Of a stretch of DNA of 64,000 bases, positions 31,559 through 40,192 are shown one piece after another. The notes under the pieces are model-generated. The model was given only the letters and a program-made list of their open reading frames with translations. It was not told the origin of the DNA and searched no databases. Made by a program: the position numbers and the translations under genes. The stretch is from Nocardioides bruguierae (lineage in GTDB: Bacteria; Actinomycetota; Actinomycetes; Propionibacteriales; Nocardioidaceae), in the NCBI RefSeq assembly GCF_023656415.1, contig NZ_JAMOIL010000008.1, positions 124,001 through 188,000 on the forward strand, given 5' to 3'. The stretch's first letter is position 1, and each line of letters begins with the position of its first letter.

Positions 31559-33328
31559 GTGACCACTTCCGCTGACGACCAGTCCCAGCCGGCCCGACCC
31601 TCGCGCCGCACGGTGCTCTCGGGCGCCGCTGCCACGGGCCTCACCGCGAGCGCTCTCACCGCGTCCACGGGCACCGGCCCGGCCACCGCGGCCACCAGCA
31701 CCCACCAGACGCAGGACGCCGACGAGGCAGCGGCGCGCCGGGCCGGGCACCGCGTCTTCCGGCACGGCGTCGCCTCGGGCGACCCGCTGCCCGACGCCGT
31801 CGTCCTCTGGACCCGCGTGACCCCGACGAGGGAGGCCTCGCCCGGCTCCGGGATCGGTCCGCGCACCACGGTCGGCTGGCAGGTGGCCGCCGACCGCGCC
31901 TTCACCCGGGTCGTGCGCCGCGGCCGGTTCACCACCGGCCGCGGCCGCGACCACACGGTCAAGATCGACGTCACCGGTCTGGCTCCGGCCACCACCTACT
32001 ACTACCGCTTCACCGCCCTGGGGCAGACCTCCCGGACCGGCCGCACCCGCACCGCCCCGTCCCACGACGCCGCCCTGGCCAGCCTGCGCGTGGGCATGGT
32101 GTCCTGCGCCAACTGGCAGGCCGGCTACTTCGCCGCCTACCGCGGCCTGGCCGACCGCGACGACCTGGACCTGGTGCTGCACCTGGGCGACTACCTCTAC
32201 GAGTACGGGCCCGGCGAGTACGGCTACGGCCCCGACGACGTCGACATCCGCAGCCACGAGCCCGCCCACGAGATGGTCGGTCTTGCCGACTACCGCCGTC
32301 GGCACGGCCAGTACAAGACCGACCGCGACCTCCAGCGCGCCCACGCCCGCCACCCGTGGGTGGTCACCTGGGACGACCACGAGACCACCAACGACGCCTA
32401 CGACGACGGCGCCGAGAACCACCAGCCCGACACCGAGGGCGACTGGCCCACCCGCCGGGCCCGGGCGCACCGCGCCTACGACGAGTGGATGCCGGTGCGG
32501 ATGGCGGGCACGGCCGACCTGCGCGACGGCTCCCGGCTCTTCCGCCGGCTCCGGTTCGGCACGCTCGCCCAGCTCAACATGCTCGACCTGCGCACCTACC
32601 GCTCCCAGCAGCCCGGCCTCACGGACGGAGCCGCCATCGACGACCCGGACCGCACGATCACCGGCGCGCAGCAGATGGCCTGGCTCAAGGACAGCCTCAC
32701 CAACGACGCGGGCACCCCGCAGTGGAAGGTGGTGGGCAACCCGGTGATGATCGCGCCGGTCACGTTCGCCGGCCTGCCGAGCCGCGTCACCCGCGCCGTC
32801 GACGACGTCACCGGTCTGCTGCCCGACGACGGCCAGCCCTACAACGTCGACCAGTGGGACGGCTACACCGCCGACCGCCGCGAGGTGTTCGCCCACCTCC
32901 AGGACGAGGGGGTCACCGACGTCCTCTTCCTCACCGGCGACATCCACTCCGGCTGGGCGTGCGAGCTGCCGGTCGAGGCGGGCGACTACGCGGTGACCCG
33001 CGAGTCCGTCGGCGTCGAGCTCGTCTGTGCGTCGGTCACGTCGGGCAACCTCAAGGACATCACCGGCGCTCCGGAGGCCACCCCGGCGGTCGAGGCCGCG
33101 ATCCTGGCCAACAACCCGCACGTGAAGCACCTCGACTTCGACAACCACGGCTTCTGCGTCCTCGAGCTCACCCCGGAGCGCGCCCAGTGCGACTGGTTCG
33201 TCATCGGCGACCGCGCCGAGGTCGACACCCCGATCACCTGGTCGGTCTCGTGGACCACGGAGGCCTCCAGCAACCGCGTCACCCGCGCCGCCGCTCCCCT
33301 GGCCGGCACGCCTGAGGAGGTCCGCTGA
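31559..33328 (+). CDS. Secreted PhoD-type alkaline phosphatase/phosphodiesterase (Tat)
   Basis: About 589 residues from GTG 31559 (an alternative GTG is at 31541). The Tat signal reads SRRTVLSGAAATGLTASA. A PhoD N-terminal domain (HGVASGDPLPDAVVLWTRV) precedes the metallophosphatase core: LHLGDYLYEYG, VTWDDHETTND and LFLTGDIHSGW supply the Asp/His metal ligands. Folded with Ca/Fe in the cytoplasm and exported, it would release phosphate from organic esters outside the cell. The next phosphatase gene overlaps its stop (TGATG), so the two are expressed together. No Pho box was located with confidence upstream, where the repeat copy sits. Confidence 0.92.
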   Translation: MTTSADDQSQPARPSRRTVLSGAAATGLTASALTASTGTGPATAATSTHQTQDADEAAARRAGHRVFRHGVASGDPLPDAVVLWTRVTPTREASPGSGIGPRTTVGWQVAADRAFTRVVRRGRFTTGRGRDHTVKIDVTGLAPATTYYYRFTALGQTSRTGRTRTAPSHDAALASLRVGMVSCANWQAGYFAAYRGLADRDDLDLVLHLGDYLYEYGPGEYGYGPDDVDIRSHEPAHEMVGLADYRRRHGQYKTDRDLQRAHARHPWVVTWDDHETTNDAYDDGAENHQPDTEGDWPTRRARAHRAYDEWMPVRMAGTADLRDGSRLFRRLRFGTLAQLNMLDLRTYRSQQPGLTDGAAIDDPDRTITGAQQMAWLKDSLTNDAGTPQWKVVGNPVMIAPVTFAGLPSRVTRAVDDVTGLLPDDGQPYNVDQWDGYTADRREVFAHLQDEGVTDVLFLTGDIHSGWACELPVEAGDYAVTRESVGVELVCASVTSGNLKDITGAPEATPAVEAAILANNPHVKHLDFDNHGFCVLELTPERAQCDWFVIGDRAEVDTPITWSVSWTTEASSNRVTRAAAPLAGTPEEVR

Positions 33329-34659
33329 TGTGCGGCACGACCCGGGCCTGCGCGGACCCGGCCCACCGGCACGTCCGCCCCTTCGAGCGCGGCGCCCAGG
33401 CCCTGCGGACGGGGCGGCGCACCCTGCTCACCGGCGCCACCGCGGCCGCCGGCGCCGCGGCCATCTCGGTCGCGGCGTCCCGGCCGGCCTCCGCCGTCGT
33501 CCCGACCGACACGCGGCGCCGCGCCTACGTGCTCGTGATCGACGGGTGCCGCCCCGACGAGATCACCCGCACCCTCACCCCGCACCTGTGGGCGCTGCGC
33601 CAGGGCGGCGCCTGGTGGCCGAACGCGCGGTCGATGCCGGTCATGGAGACCATCCCGAACCACGTGATGATGATGACCGGCGTGCGCCCCGACCGCACCG
33701 GCGTGCCCTCGAACGCCGTCTACGACCGGGCGCTCGGCGAGGTCCGCGACCTCGACCAGGAGTCCGACATCCGGGTGCCGACCGTCATCGAGCGGCTCAA
33801 CGCCCAGGGGTTCACCACCGGCACCGTGCTCTCCAAGGAGTACCTCTACGGCGTCTTCGGCGAGCGGGCGACCTACCGCTGGGAGCCGACGCCGACGCTG
33901 CCGGTCACCGGGCACGCGCCCGACGTCTTCACCATGCAGGCCGCCCTCGACATGCTCGAGGCCGACCCGCACCTGATGTTCGTCAACCTCGGCGACATCG
34001 ACCGCTTCGGGCACGCCGACGTCACCGGCGGCACCGTCAAGGCGCTGCGCACCACCGCCCTGGTCGACACCGACCACCAGGTCGGCCGGTTCGTCCAGGC
34101 GCTGAAGGACGCCGGGACGTGGGAGCGCTCGCTGGTGATGGTGCTGGCGGACCACTCCATGGACTGGTCCGACGGGTCCGACTACATCACCCTCTCCCCG
34201 CTCCAGGAGGCCGACGACCTGCTGGCCGGCCAGGTCGCCATCGCCGACAACGGCGGCGCCGACCTCCTGTACTGGACCGGCCCCGACGCCCAGCGGGACG
34301 AGGCGGTCGACCGGATGCTCGCCATCGCCCGCTCGGCCGACGGCGTGCTGCGGGCCTTCAGCCCGGCCCGCGAGCGGGCCCGCTACCGGCTCGGGGACGA
34401 GGCGGGCGACGTCGTGGCGTTCTGCCGGGCCGGGCGCCGCTTCTCCGACCCCGACCCGTGGTCCAACCCGATCCCCGGCAACCACGGCCACCCCGCCACC
34501 CGGCCGATCCCGTTCTTCCTCTCCGGCGGTGCGGGGGTCGTGCCGTCGGGGCAGGTCAGCTCGGCCCAGGCCTCGACCATGGACGTGGCCCCCACCGTCG
34601 CGACGTTCTTCGGCCTGCGGCACGGGTCGCGGGTCTACGAGGGGCGGGCGCGCATCTGA
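33328..34659 (+). CDS. Secreted nucleotide pyrophosphatase/phosphodiesterase-type alkaline phosphatase (Tat)
   Basis: A 443-residue protein starting at the ATG overlapping the upstream stop, with GAGGAGG before it. A Tat signal (GRRTLLTGATAAAGAAAISV) ends near ASA. The mature part is of the type I phosphodiesterase/sulfatase superfamily: VLVIDGCRPDEI gives the first metal Asp, METIPNHVMMMTGVRPDRTG holds the nucleophile Thr region, and MVLADHSMDW and GNHGHP supply further Asp/His ligands. It probably hydrolyses phosphodiesters or phosphonates outside the cell alongside the PhoD-type enzyme. Near its C-terminus VSSAQASTMDVAPTVATFFG is the usual family ending. Confidence 0.88.
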   Translation: MCGTTRACADPAHRHVRPFERGAQALRTGRRTLLTGATAAAGAAAISVAASRPASAVVPTDTRRRAYVLVIDGCRPDEITRTLTPHLWALRQGGAWWPNARSMPVMETIPNHVMMMTGVRPDRTGVPSNAVYDRALGEVRDLDQESDIRVPTVIERLNAQGFTTGTVLSKEYLYGVFGERATYRWEPTPTLPVTGHAPDVFTMQAALDMLEADPHLMFVNLGDIDRFGHADVTGGTVKALRTTALVDTDHQVGRFVQALKDAGTWERSLVMVLADHSMDWSDGSDYITLSPLQEADDLLAGQVAIADNGGADLLYWTGPDAQRDEAVDRMLAIARSADGVLRAFSPARERARYRLGDEAGDVVAFCRAGRRFSDPDPWSNPIPGNHGHPATRPIPFFLSGGAGVVPSGQVSSAQASTMDVAPTVATFFGLRHGSRVYEGRARI

Positions 34660-34681
34660 GCCGGACCTCCGTGCCGGCACC

Positions 34682-34748
34682 CCAATAGTGCGCGACGAAA
34701 AGCACCCCAGACGCCGGGTCTGTGGTGCTTTTCGTCGCGCACTATTGG
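34682..34748. repeat. 67-bp near-perfect palindrome between convergent genes
   Basis: A 25-bp arm (34682-34706, beginning CCAATAGTGCGCGACG) is mirrored exactly at 34724-34748. Inside, after one mismatch, CAGAC and GTCTG pair around a 5-nt loop. It lies 22 bp after the phosphatase stop and 13 bp beyond the dinG stop. It can act as a bidirectional terminator (AAAA/TTTT within the stem), but the arms are far longer and less G+C-rich than the other terminators here. Confidence 0.85.
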
Positions 34749-34761
34749 CGGTCGGGCCGGG

Positions 34762-36804
34762 TCAGGAGGAGACGGCCGCGGAGAGCCGCTTGAGGGCCTG
34801 GCGGACGATGCCGCCGTCGGTGGTGGTCCACATCGGCGGGAGGCTGGCCTTGAGGAAGCTGCCGTAGCGGGCGGTGGCCAGGCGCGGGTCGAGGACGGCG
34901 ACGACGCCCTTGTCGGACGTGGTGCGGATGAGGCGACCGGCACCCTGGGCCATCAGCAGCGCGGCGTGGGTGGCGGCGACCTGCATGAAGCCGTTGCCGC
35001 CGGCGTTGTCGGCCGCCTTCTGGCGCGCCGACATCAGCGGGTCGTCGGGGCGCGGGAACGGGATGCGGTCGATCAGCACCAGCTGGCAGGTGTCGCCGGG
35101 CACGTCGAGGCCCTGCCACAGGCTCAGCGTGCCGAACAGGACGGTGTGCGGGTCGGCCACGAACTGCGCCGACAGCTCGGGCAGCTGGGCGTCGCCCTGC
35201 GCGAGGGTGGTCAGGTGCGGGAGCCGCTTGCGGACCTCCTCCGCGGCGGTCTCCGCGGCCCGCCGGGAGGAGAACAGCCCAAGAGCACGCCCGTCGGCGG
35301 CGTCGATGAGCTCGACGATCTCGTCCAGCTGGGCCTTGCCGAGGCCGTCGCGGCCCGGCTGCGGCAGGTGCCGGGCGACGTAGAGGATGCCCTGCTGGCC
35401 GTAGTCGAACGGGCTGCCGACGTCGAGGCCGCGCCACGGCAGGACGTGGTCGGGCACGTCGTGGCCGCCCGAGCCGACCTCCACGCGCTCGCTGGGCTTG
35501 AGGCCGACGCTCGTGGCGACCGAGGAGAAGTCTCCGCCGAGCATGAGCGTGGCCGAGGTGAACACGACCGTCTTCTCGGTGAGCAGCTTGTCGCGCATCT
35601 GGCCCCAGACCTGGAGCGGCGCCACGCACAGCCGCTGCGGGCCGCGGTCACCGCCGTCGGTGAGCCAGAGGACGTCGGCGTCCGACCCGGCCGCCATCCG
35701 CTCGGCGGTCGCGAACACCTCCTGGACCCCGCCCTTGGCCTGCTGCCGGCCGGGGTCACCGTCCCCGCCGTCGCTGTTCTGCTCCTTGGGGAACGCGCTC
35801 ACGCAGGCGCGGGCGGCGTCGCGGACCAGCTGGAGCGCGTCCGCCATCTGCTCCGGCAGCGCCTCGAACCGGCCGGTCGGCGCGGCGGCGATCGCGTCGC
35901 GCAGCGCGTCTCCGGCGTCCGCGAGGTCGTCGGCCTGGTCGCCCTCGACGTACCGCTGGGCGCGCTTGGCGGCGCGGTCGACCTCGGGGGCGGTGAGCTC
36001 GTCGGTGGCCGCCTGGGTGACGCGGGCAACCAGCTCGTGCGCCTCGTCGATCACCACCGCGTCGTACTCGGGGATCATCGGCACGCCCTCGATCGCGTCG
36101 ATCGCGAGGAGGGAGTGGTTGGTGACGATGAGGTGGCTCTTCTGGGCCTTCTCCTTCGCCACCTCGGCGAAGCACTCCTGGCCGAACGGGCAGCGCGTGG
36201 CGCCGAGGCAGTCGCGGTGGTTGACCGAGATCTGGCGCCACTCACGGTCGGTGTGCCGGGGGGCGGCGTCCTTCTCGCCGGTCCCGCCCTCCTCGGCCTG
36301 CTTCTCGGCCCAGCCGCGCAGCTCGAGGATCTTGGCGCCCATCGACCCCTCGGGCAGCTGCACGAGGGCGCCCTGGTCGTCCGGCACGCCCTCACGCACC
36401 CGGTGCAGGCAGGCGTAGTTCGAGCGGCCCTTGAGCACGGCGTAGGAGGTGTCGAGGCCCGGGACGTCCTTCACGGCCTCGACGAGGCGGGGCAGGTCGC
36501 GCTCCACGAGCTGGTGCTGGAGCGCGAGGGTCGCGGTCGCGACGACCACCCGGTCGTCGTGGAGGAGGCTCGGGACGAGGTAGCCCAGCGACTTGCCGGT
36601 GCCGGTGCCCGCCTGGACGACGAGGTGCTCCTCGTTGACCAGCGCCTCGCCGACGGCCTGCGCCATGGCCACCTGGCCGGCGCGCTCGGAGCCGCCCAGC
36701 TGCTCGACGGCGCGCGAGAGCAGCGCGGCCACGTTGTCGCGCGTGGTCGGGAGGGTCTGCTCGGCCGACTGCTCGGCCTGCTGCTCGTCGGGGTCCTCAG
36801 GCAC
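34762..36804 (-). CDS. dinG: DinG-family ATP-dependent 5'-3' DNA helicase
   Basis: A 680-residue XPD/DinG-type superfamily 2 helicase. Walker A is VQAGTGTGKSLGYL (near residue 68). An iron-sulfur domain is indicated by four Cys in NYACLHR, RDCLGATRCPFGQEC. The DEAH box is VVIDEAHELVA, and the C-terminal motif VI is LMAQGAGRLIRT. It unwinds damaged DNA, R-loops or D-loops. It lacks the exonuclease domain of Firmicutes DinG. Despite the name, I see no SOS box in the 99 bp upstream. Confidence 0.93.
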   Translation of the reverse strand: MPEDPDEQQAEQSAEQTLPTTRDNVAALLSRAVEQLGGSERAGQVAMAQAVGEALVNEEHLVVQAGTGTGKSLGYLVPSLLHDDRVVVATATLALQHQLVERDLPRLVEAVKDVPGLDTSYAVLKGRSNYACLHRVREGVPDDQGALVQLPEGSMGAKILELRGWAEKQAEEGGTGEKDAAPRHTDREWRQISVNHRDCLGATRCPFGQECFAEVAKEKAQKSHLIVTNHSLLAIDAIEGVPMIPEYDAVVIDEAHELVARVTQAATDELTAPEVDRAAKRAQRYVEGDQADDLADAGDALRDAIAAAPTGRFEALPEQMADALQLVRDAARACVSAFPKEQNSDGGDGDPGRQQAKGGVQEVFATAERMAAGSDADVLWLTDGGDRGPQRLCVAPLQVWGQMRDKLLTEKTVVFTSATLMLGGDFSSVATSVGLKPSERVEVGSGGHDVPDHVLPWRGLDVGSPFDYGQQGILYVARHLPQPGRDGLGKAQLDEIVELIDAADGRALGLFSSRRAAETAAEEVRKRLPHLTTLAQGDAQLPELSAQFVADPHTVLFGTLSLWQGLDVPGDTCQLVLIDRIPFPRPDDPLMSARQKAADNAGGNGFMQVAATHAALLMAQGAGRLIRTTSDKGVVAVLDPRLATARYGSFLKASLPPMWTTTDGGIVRQALKRLSAAVSS

Positions 36805-36903
36805 CCGAGAACCCTAGAACGCGGCACCGACCGTCCGCGGCACCGGTGCGGCGGGGCTGTGGACGAGCGGGGCCGGAGCCGCGCCGGAGCCGCGCCGGAG
36901 GCC

Positions 36904-37569
36904 TCAGGGCGTCGAGGTCGCCGACGCCGGCTCGGTGGGGGTCTCGGTCGGGGTAGCAGTGGGGCCTTCGGTGGTGGCGCTCTCGGTCGGGGTCCCGGTC
37001 GGGGACTCGGACGGAGACTCCGTCGGTGAGGCCGAGGGGCTCGCGGACGCCGTAGGCGTGTGGCTGTGCGTCGGGCTCGGCGTCGGGTCGCTCCCCCACG
37101 CCAGGTCCGGCTCGCGGGCGTCGGCAGCCTCGATCACCCCGACGGGCTCGGGGGTGGCCCAGGCCAGGTCGGGCTGCGAGGTGGGGTCCGGGGCCTCGTC
37201 CTGCCGTGCGGGGAGCACGACGGTGACGGTCACGTCGGTGACGCAGACACCCTCCTCCAGCACGGCGGGAGCGACGCAGGGGGCCCAGCGGAGCACCCGG
37301 GTGGGCCGGGCGGCCGTCGGTACGGTCGCGGGTTCCGCGAGGGCGGCCGCCGTGGTCGTGGTCGCTGCAACACCCGAGGTCGCCGCGGCGGGGGTCACCG
37401 CGGGCGCGCCGTCGGGCTCCCCGCGCGCGGCACCGAAGGCGGCCACGGCCGCGAGCGCTCCCCCGCCGGCCAGCAGGGCGGTGAGCCCGACGCAGGCGGG
37501 CACGGTCCACCGGCGTGCGCACGCACGGGCGGGCGCGGACGCACGAGACGTGGGATGGGAGGCAGGCAC
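36904..37569 (-). CDS. Membrane-anchored protein with Ser/Thr/Pro-rich tail
   Basis: About 221 residues from GTG 37569 (CAGGGG upstream); TTG starts further up are possible. After a short basic segment, one hydrophobic helix (VPACVGLTALLAGGGALAAV) leads to an extracytoplasmic region. It holds two Cys (WAPCVAP and EGVCVTDV), a beta-like VTVTVVLPARQD, and a long tail of PTxT/PTES repeats. No family recognised. It is divergent from the redox operon beginning at 37690, whose first product has the same layout of one helix and low-complexity tail. Confidence 0.6.
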   Translation of the reverse strand: MPASHPTSRASAPARACARRWTVPACVGLTALLAGGGALAAVAAFGAARGEPDGAPAVTPAAATSGVAATTTTAAALAEPATVPTAARPTRVLRWAPCVAPAVLEEGVCVTDVTVTVVLPARQDEAPDPTSQPDLAWATPEPVGVIEAADAREPDLAWGSDPTPSPTHSHTPTASASPSASPTESPSESPTGTPTESATTEGPTATPTETPTEPASATSTP

Positions 37570-37689
37570 GAACCCCTGATCGTCCGACAGGGCGACCGGA
37601 ACAGCCGGAGGAGGACCGGCCGGGGCATCTTCACCCAAACTTGTCCGGCGCGGACGCGGACCGGACCGCCACGGGCCGATGGAGGCGGC

Positions 37690-38313
37690 ATGACCTACTC
37701 GTCCGCGACGCGGGACCGCTTCCGCCTGCTCGTCTCCGCCCTCACCGGGCTGGGGGCGGCCGGTGCGCTCGTGGGCACCGCCGCGGCGGCGGGCGTCGCC
37801 GCCCGCGAGCACGACGAGCAGCAGGTCGACAGCACCTCCGCCGACACCACGCAGAGCCGCGCCCAGCTCCGGGAGCAGCGGCAGGCCCAGCGCCGGTACG
37901 AGCGCGACCTGGCCGCCTACGAGGCCGCGGTCGCCGCCCGTGCCGAGCCGGGCGAGACGGGCGAGTCGGGTGCCGGACGGGCGAGCACGGACGCGGCGGC
38001 GCGCCGCGTCGTCCTGCGCCAGCGCCCCACGGCCACCCGCACGACCACGGTGCACGTGACGGCCGCGGCCGAGGCGGGCCCGTCCCAGGTGACGGCGAGC
38101 GGGGCGGCCGCCGGCGCGGCCGGCCAAGGCACCCAGACCTCCACCGCACAGACCGGGAGCCAGAGCCAGACCAGCACCCAGACCGGGAGCCAGACCCAGA
38201 CCGGGAGCCAGAGCGGCAGCACCCCCGCCACCCCGGCACCCTCGGCCGCACCCCCGCCACCGCCGGCCAGCCCGACCCCACCGCCGCCCCCGCCGACGAC
38301 GAGCGCGTCGTGA
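37690..38313 (+). CDS. Membrane protein with Gln/Ser/Thr- and Pro-rich tail, first gene of redox operon
   Basis: A 207-residue protein: one N-terminal membrane helix (LVSALTGLGAAGALVGTAAA), a charged helical segment (RAQLREQRQAQRRYERDLAA), a VHVTAAAEAGPSQVTASGA stretch, then repeats of TGSQ(S/T)QT and a poly-Pro end. It has no FMN-binding domain or heme motif that I can see. Its stop overlaps the ApbE start as GTGA at 38310. The repeated AGACCGGGAGCCAG DNA in the tail may expand or contract. Role unknown; by context a scaffold or partner of the membrane redox proteins. Confidence 0.6.
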   Translation: MTYSSATRDRFRLLVSALTGLGAAGALVGTAAAAGVAAREHDEQQVDSTSADTTQSRAQLREQRQAQRRYERDLAAYEAAVAARAEPGETGESGAGRASTDAAARRVVLRQRPTATRTTTVHVTAAAEAGPSQVTASGAAAGAAGQGTQTSTAQTGSQSQTSTQTGSQTQTGSQSGSTPATPAPSAAPPPPPASPTPPPPPPTTSAS

Positions 38314-39317
38314 GCACGCTCCTCCAGCGCCCGCTCGCCGCGGCCACGCAGCCCGCCCCGGTCATGGCCGGCGCCGCCGCGTCGTGGCGTGCGCTCGGCA
38401 CCACGGTCGAGGTGCGCACCGAGCGCCCCGACGAGATCGAGTGCGCCACCACGCTGCTGGGTCAGGTGCTCACCGACGTCGCCGACGTCGCCAGCCGCTT
38501 CGACCCCGACTCCGACCTCTCCCGCGTCAACGCCGCGGCCGGCCACTGGGTCGAGGTCGACCCGCTGCTCGTCTCGGCCGTGCGGGTCGCGCTGGACGCC
38601 GCGGCCGCGACCGACGGCCTCGTCCACCCGCTCCTGGGGCGCCCGATGATCGAGCTCGGCTACGACGCCGACCTCACCCAGGTGCGCCGCCGCGGCGAGC
38701 TGACCCCGCTCCCCCACGCACCCGCCCCGGCCCCGGCCGTCGACGCGTGGGAGGACGTGGCGCTGCGCGAGGACGCGGTGCGCATCCCCGCCGGCACCGC
38801 GCTCGACCTGGGCGCCACCGCCAAGGCGTGGTGCACCGACCTCGCCCTGGCCGCGTTCCGCGCCGCGGGCCTGCACCGGGCCCTCGTCTCGGCCGGCGGC
38901 GACCTGCGCACCCACGGCCCCGGAGCCTGGACGGTCCGGGTCGCCGAGCGCCCCGGCGACGCCGCCGAGGCGGGCCGCACCCAGCTCGTGGACGCCACCG
39001 GTGCGCTCGCCACGTCCTCGGTGCTCGAGCGACGCTGGCGCGCCGCGGGCACCGAGCGGCATCACCTGCTCGACCCCCGCACCGGGCAGCCCCTGACCGG
39101 CCCCTGGCGCACCGCCACCGTGGCCGCTCCCACCACGGTGCTCGCCAACGTCGCCGCCACGCAGGCGCTGGTGCTGGGCCACGACGCCCTCGCGCACCTG
39201 CACGCCACCGGCCTGGCCGCCCGCCTCGTCGACCACGACGGACGGGTCACCGCCGTCAACGGCTGGCCCACCACCCCCCTCACCGACCCGAGCCCCGACG
39301 GAGACCCGCACGCATGA
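38310..39317 (+). CDS. FAD:protein FMN transferase (ApbE family)
   Basis: A 335-residue enzyme that transfers FMN from FAD to Thr/Ser of target flavoproteins. The ApbE pattern is clear: SWRALGTTVEVR at the start, VASRFDPDSDLSRVNAAAG, LDLGATAKAWCTDLA, LVSAGGDLRTHG, the late HHLLDPRTGQPLTG, and VLANVAATQALVLGHD with the metal-site Asp. There is no clear export signal or lipobox, whereas many ApbE proteins are exported. Start GTG 38310 overlaps the upstream stop. No FMN_bind-type substrate protein is encoded in this operon, so its target must be elsewhere or be one of the unusual membrane proteins. Confidence 0.9.
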   Translation: MSTLLQRPLAAATQPAPVMAGAAASWRALGTTVEVRTERPDEIECATTLLGQVLTDVADVASRFDPDSDLSRVNAAAGHWVEVDPLLVSAVRVALDAAAATDGLVHPLLGRPMIELGYDADLTQVRRRGELTPLPHAPAPAPAVDAWEDVALREDAVRIPAGTALDLGATAKAWCTDLALAAFRAAGLHRALVSAGGDLRTHGPGAWTVRVAERPGDAAEAGRTQLVDATGALATSSVLERRWRAAGTERHHLLDPRTGQPLTGPWRTATVAAPTTVLANVAATQALVLGHDALAHLHATGLAARLVDHDGRVTAVNGWPTTPLTDPSPDGDPHA

Positions 39318-40192
39318 TCGACGGCCCGCTGACGTGGTTCCTCGAGCGCGGCACCGGCGTCACGCTCGTGGTGCTGCTCAGCCTCACCACCGCCCTCGGC
39401 GTGCTCACCGTGGGCGACCCCCGCGGCGGGCGACCCGCCGGTGGGGACGGCGGCGCGCGACTGCCCCGGTTCGTGGTCCGCGCCCTGCACCGCAACCTCG
39501 CGCTGCTCAGCGTGCTGGTCCTCGCGGGCCACGTCGTCACCTCGGTGCTGCACGACTGGGTCGGGCTGCGCTGGATCGACGTCGTCGTCCCCGGGCTCGC
39601 CTCCTGGCAGCGCCTCGGCGTCGCGCTCGGCACCCTCGCCACCGACCTCGTGCTGCTGGTGCTGCTCACCACGGCGCTGCGTGCCCGCCTCGGTCGCCGC
39701 GCCTGGGCCGGGGTGCACCTGACCGCCTGGCTCGCCTGGGCCGCCGGCACGCTGCACGGCGTGCTGGTCGGCACCGACCTCGCCGGGCTGCGGACCCTCC
39801 AGCCCTCGCTGGGCTGGGCCGAGGTCGCCACCCTCGGCTCGGTGCTGCTGGTGGGCCTCGCCGCGCTCGCGCGCCTCGGCCTGCTCGTGCGTGCCCGCCG
39901 GTCGCCGCTGGCACGGCCGGTCCGGGCTCGGGCGGGCAGCGCCGACAGCGCACCTGGCCGACGCGCCGGGCTGCCGCCGCTGGGCCGGCCGACCTTCCAG
40001 GTCGTCGACCCGCACACCGGTCGCGCCCACGCTCCCGCGGGCCCCGAGAGCACGGCCGACACCCAGGCCGGCACCCACGCGGGGCTCGCCGGCACCCGCG
40101 CCGACCACGAGGCCGTCTACGGCACCGGCCCGCACGCCGGTCCCCACGCCGGCCCCCACACGGGCACCGACCACCTGGAGGGCCACCGATGA
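39314..40192 (+). CDS. Ferric-reductase-like heme-b transmembrane protein
   Basis: A 292-residue protein with about five to six membrane helices and His residues in pairs: RALHRNLALLSVLVLAGHVV (two His 14 apart), SVLHDW, and LAWAAGTLHGVLVGTD with HLTAWL before it. This resembles the ferric-reductase-like transmembrane domain that carries two b-hemes. The C-terminal 90 residues are soluble and end in a His-rich repeat (HAGPHAGPHTGTDH) that may bind metal. It overlaps both neighbours by ATGA. It would carry electrons across the membrane from the NuoF-like flavoprotein and ferredoxin. Confidence 0.8.
   Translation: MIDGPLTWFLERGTGVTLVVLLSLTTALGVLTVGDPRGGRPAGGDGGARLPRFVVRALHRNLALLSVLVLAGHVVTSVLHDWVGLRWIDVVVPGLASWQRLGVALGTLATDLVLLVLLTTALRARLGRRAWAGVHLTAWLAWAAGTLHGVLVGTDLAGLRTLQPSLGWAEVATLGSVLLVGLAALARLGLLVRARRSPLARPVRARAGSADSAPGRRAGLPPLGRPTFQVVDPHTGRAHAPAGPESTADTQAGTHAGLAGTRADHEAVYGTGPHAGPHAGPHTGTDHLEGHR

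Noticed and set aside
36805..36903. SOS box upstream of dinG
   Set aside because: I found no sequence close to TCGAAC-N4-GTTCGA there.
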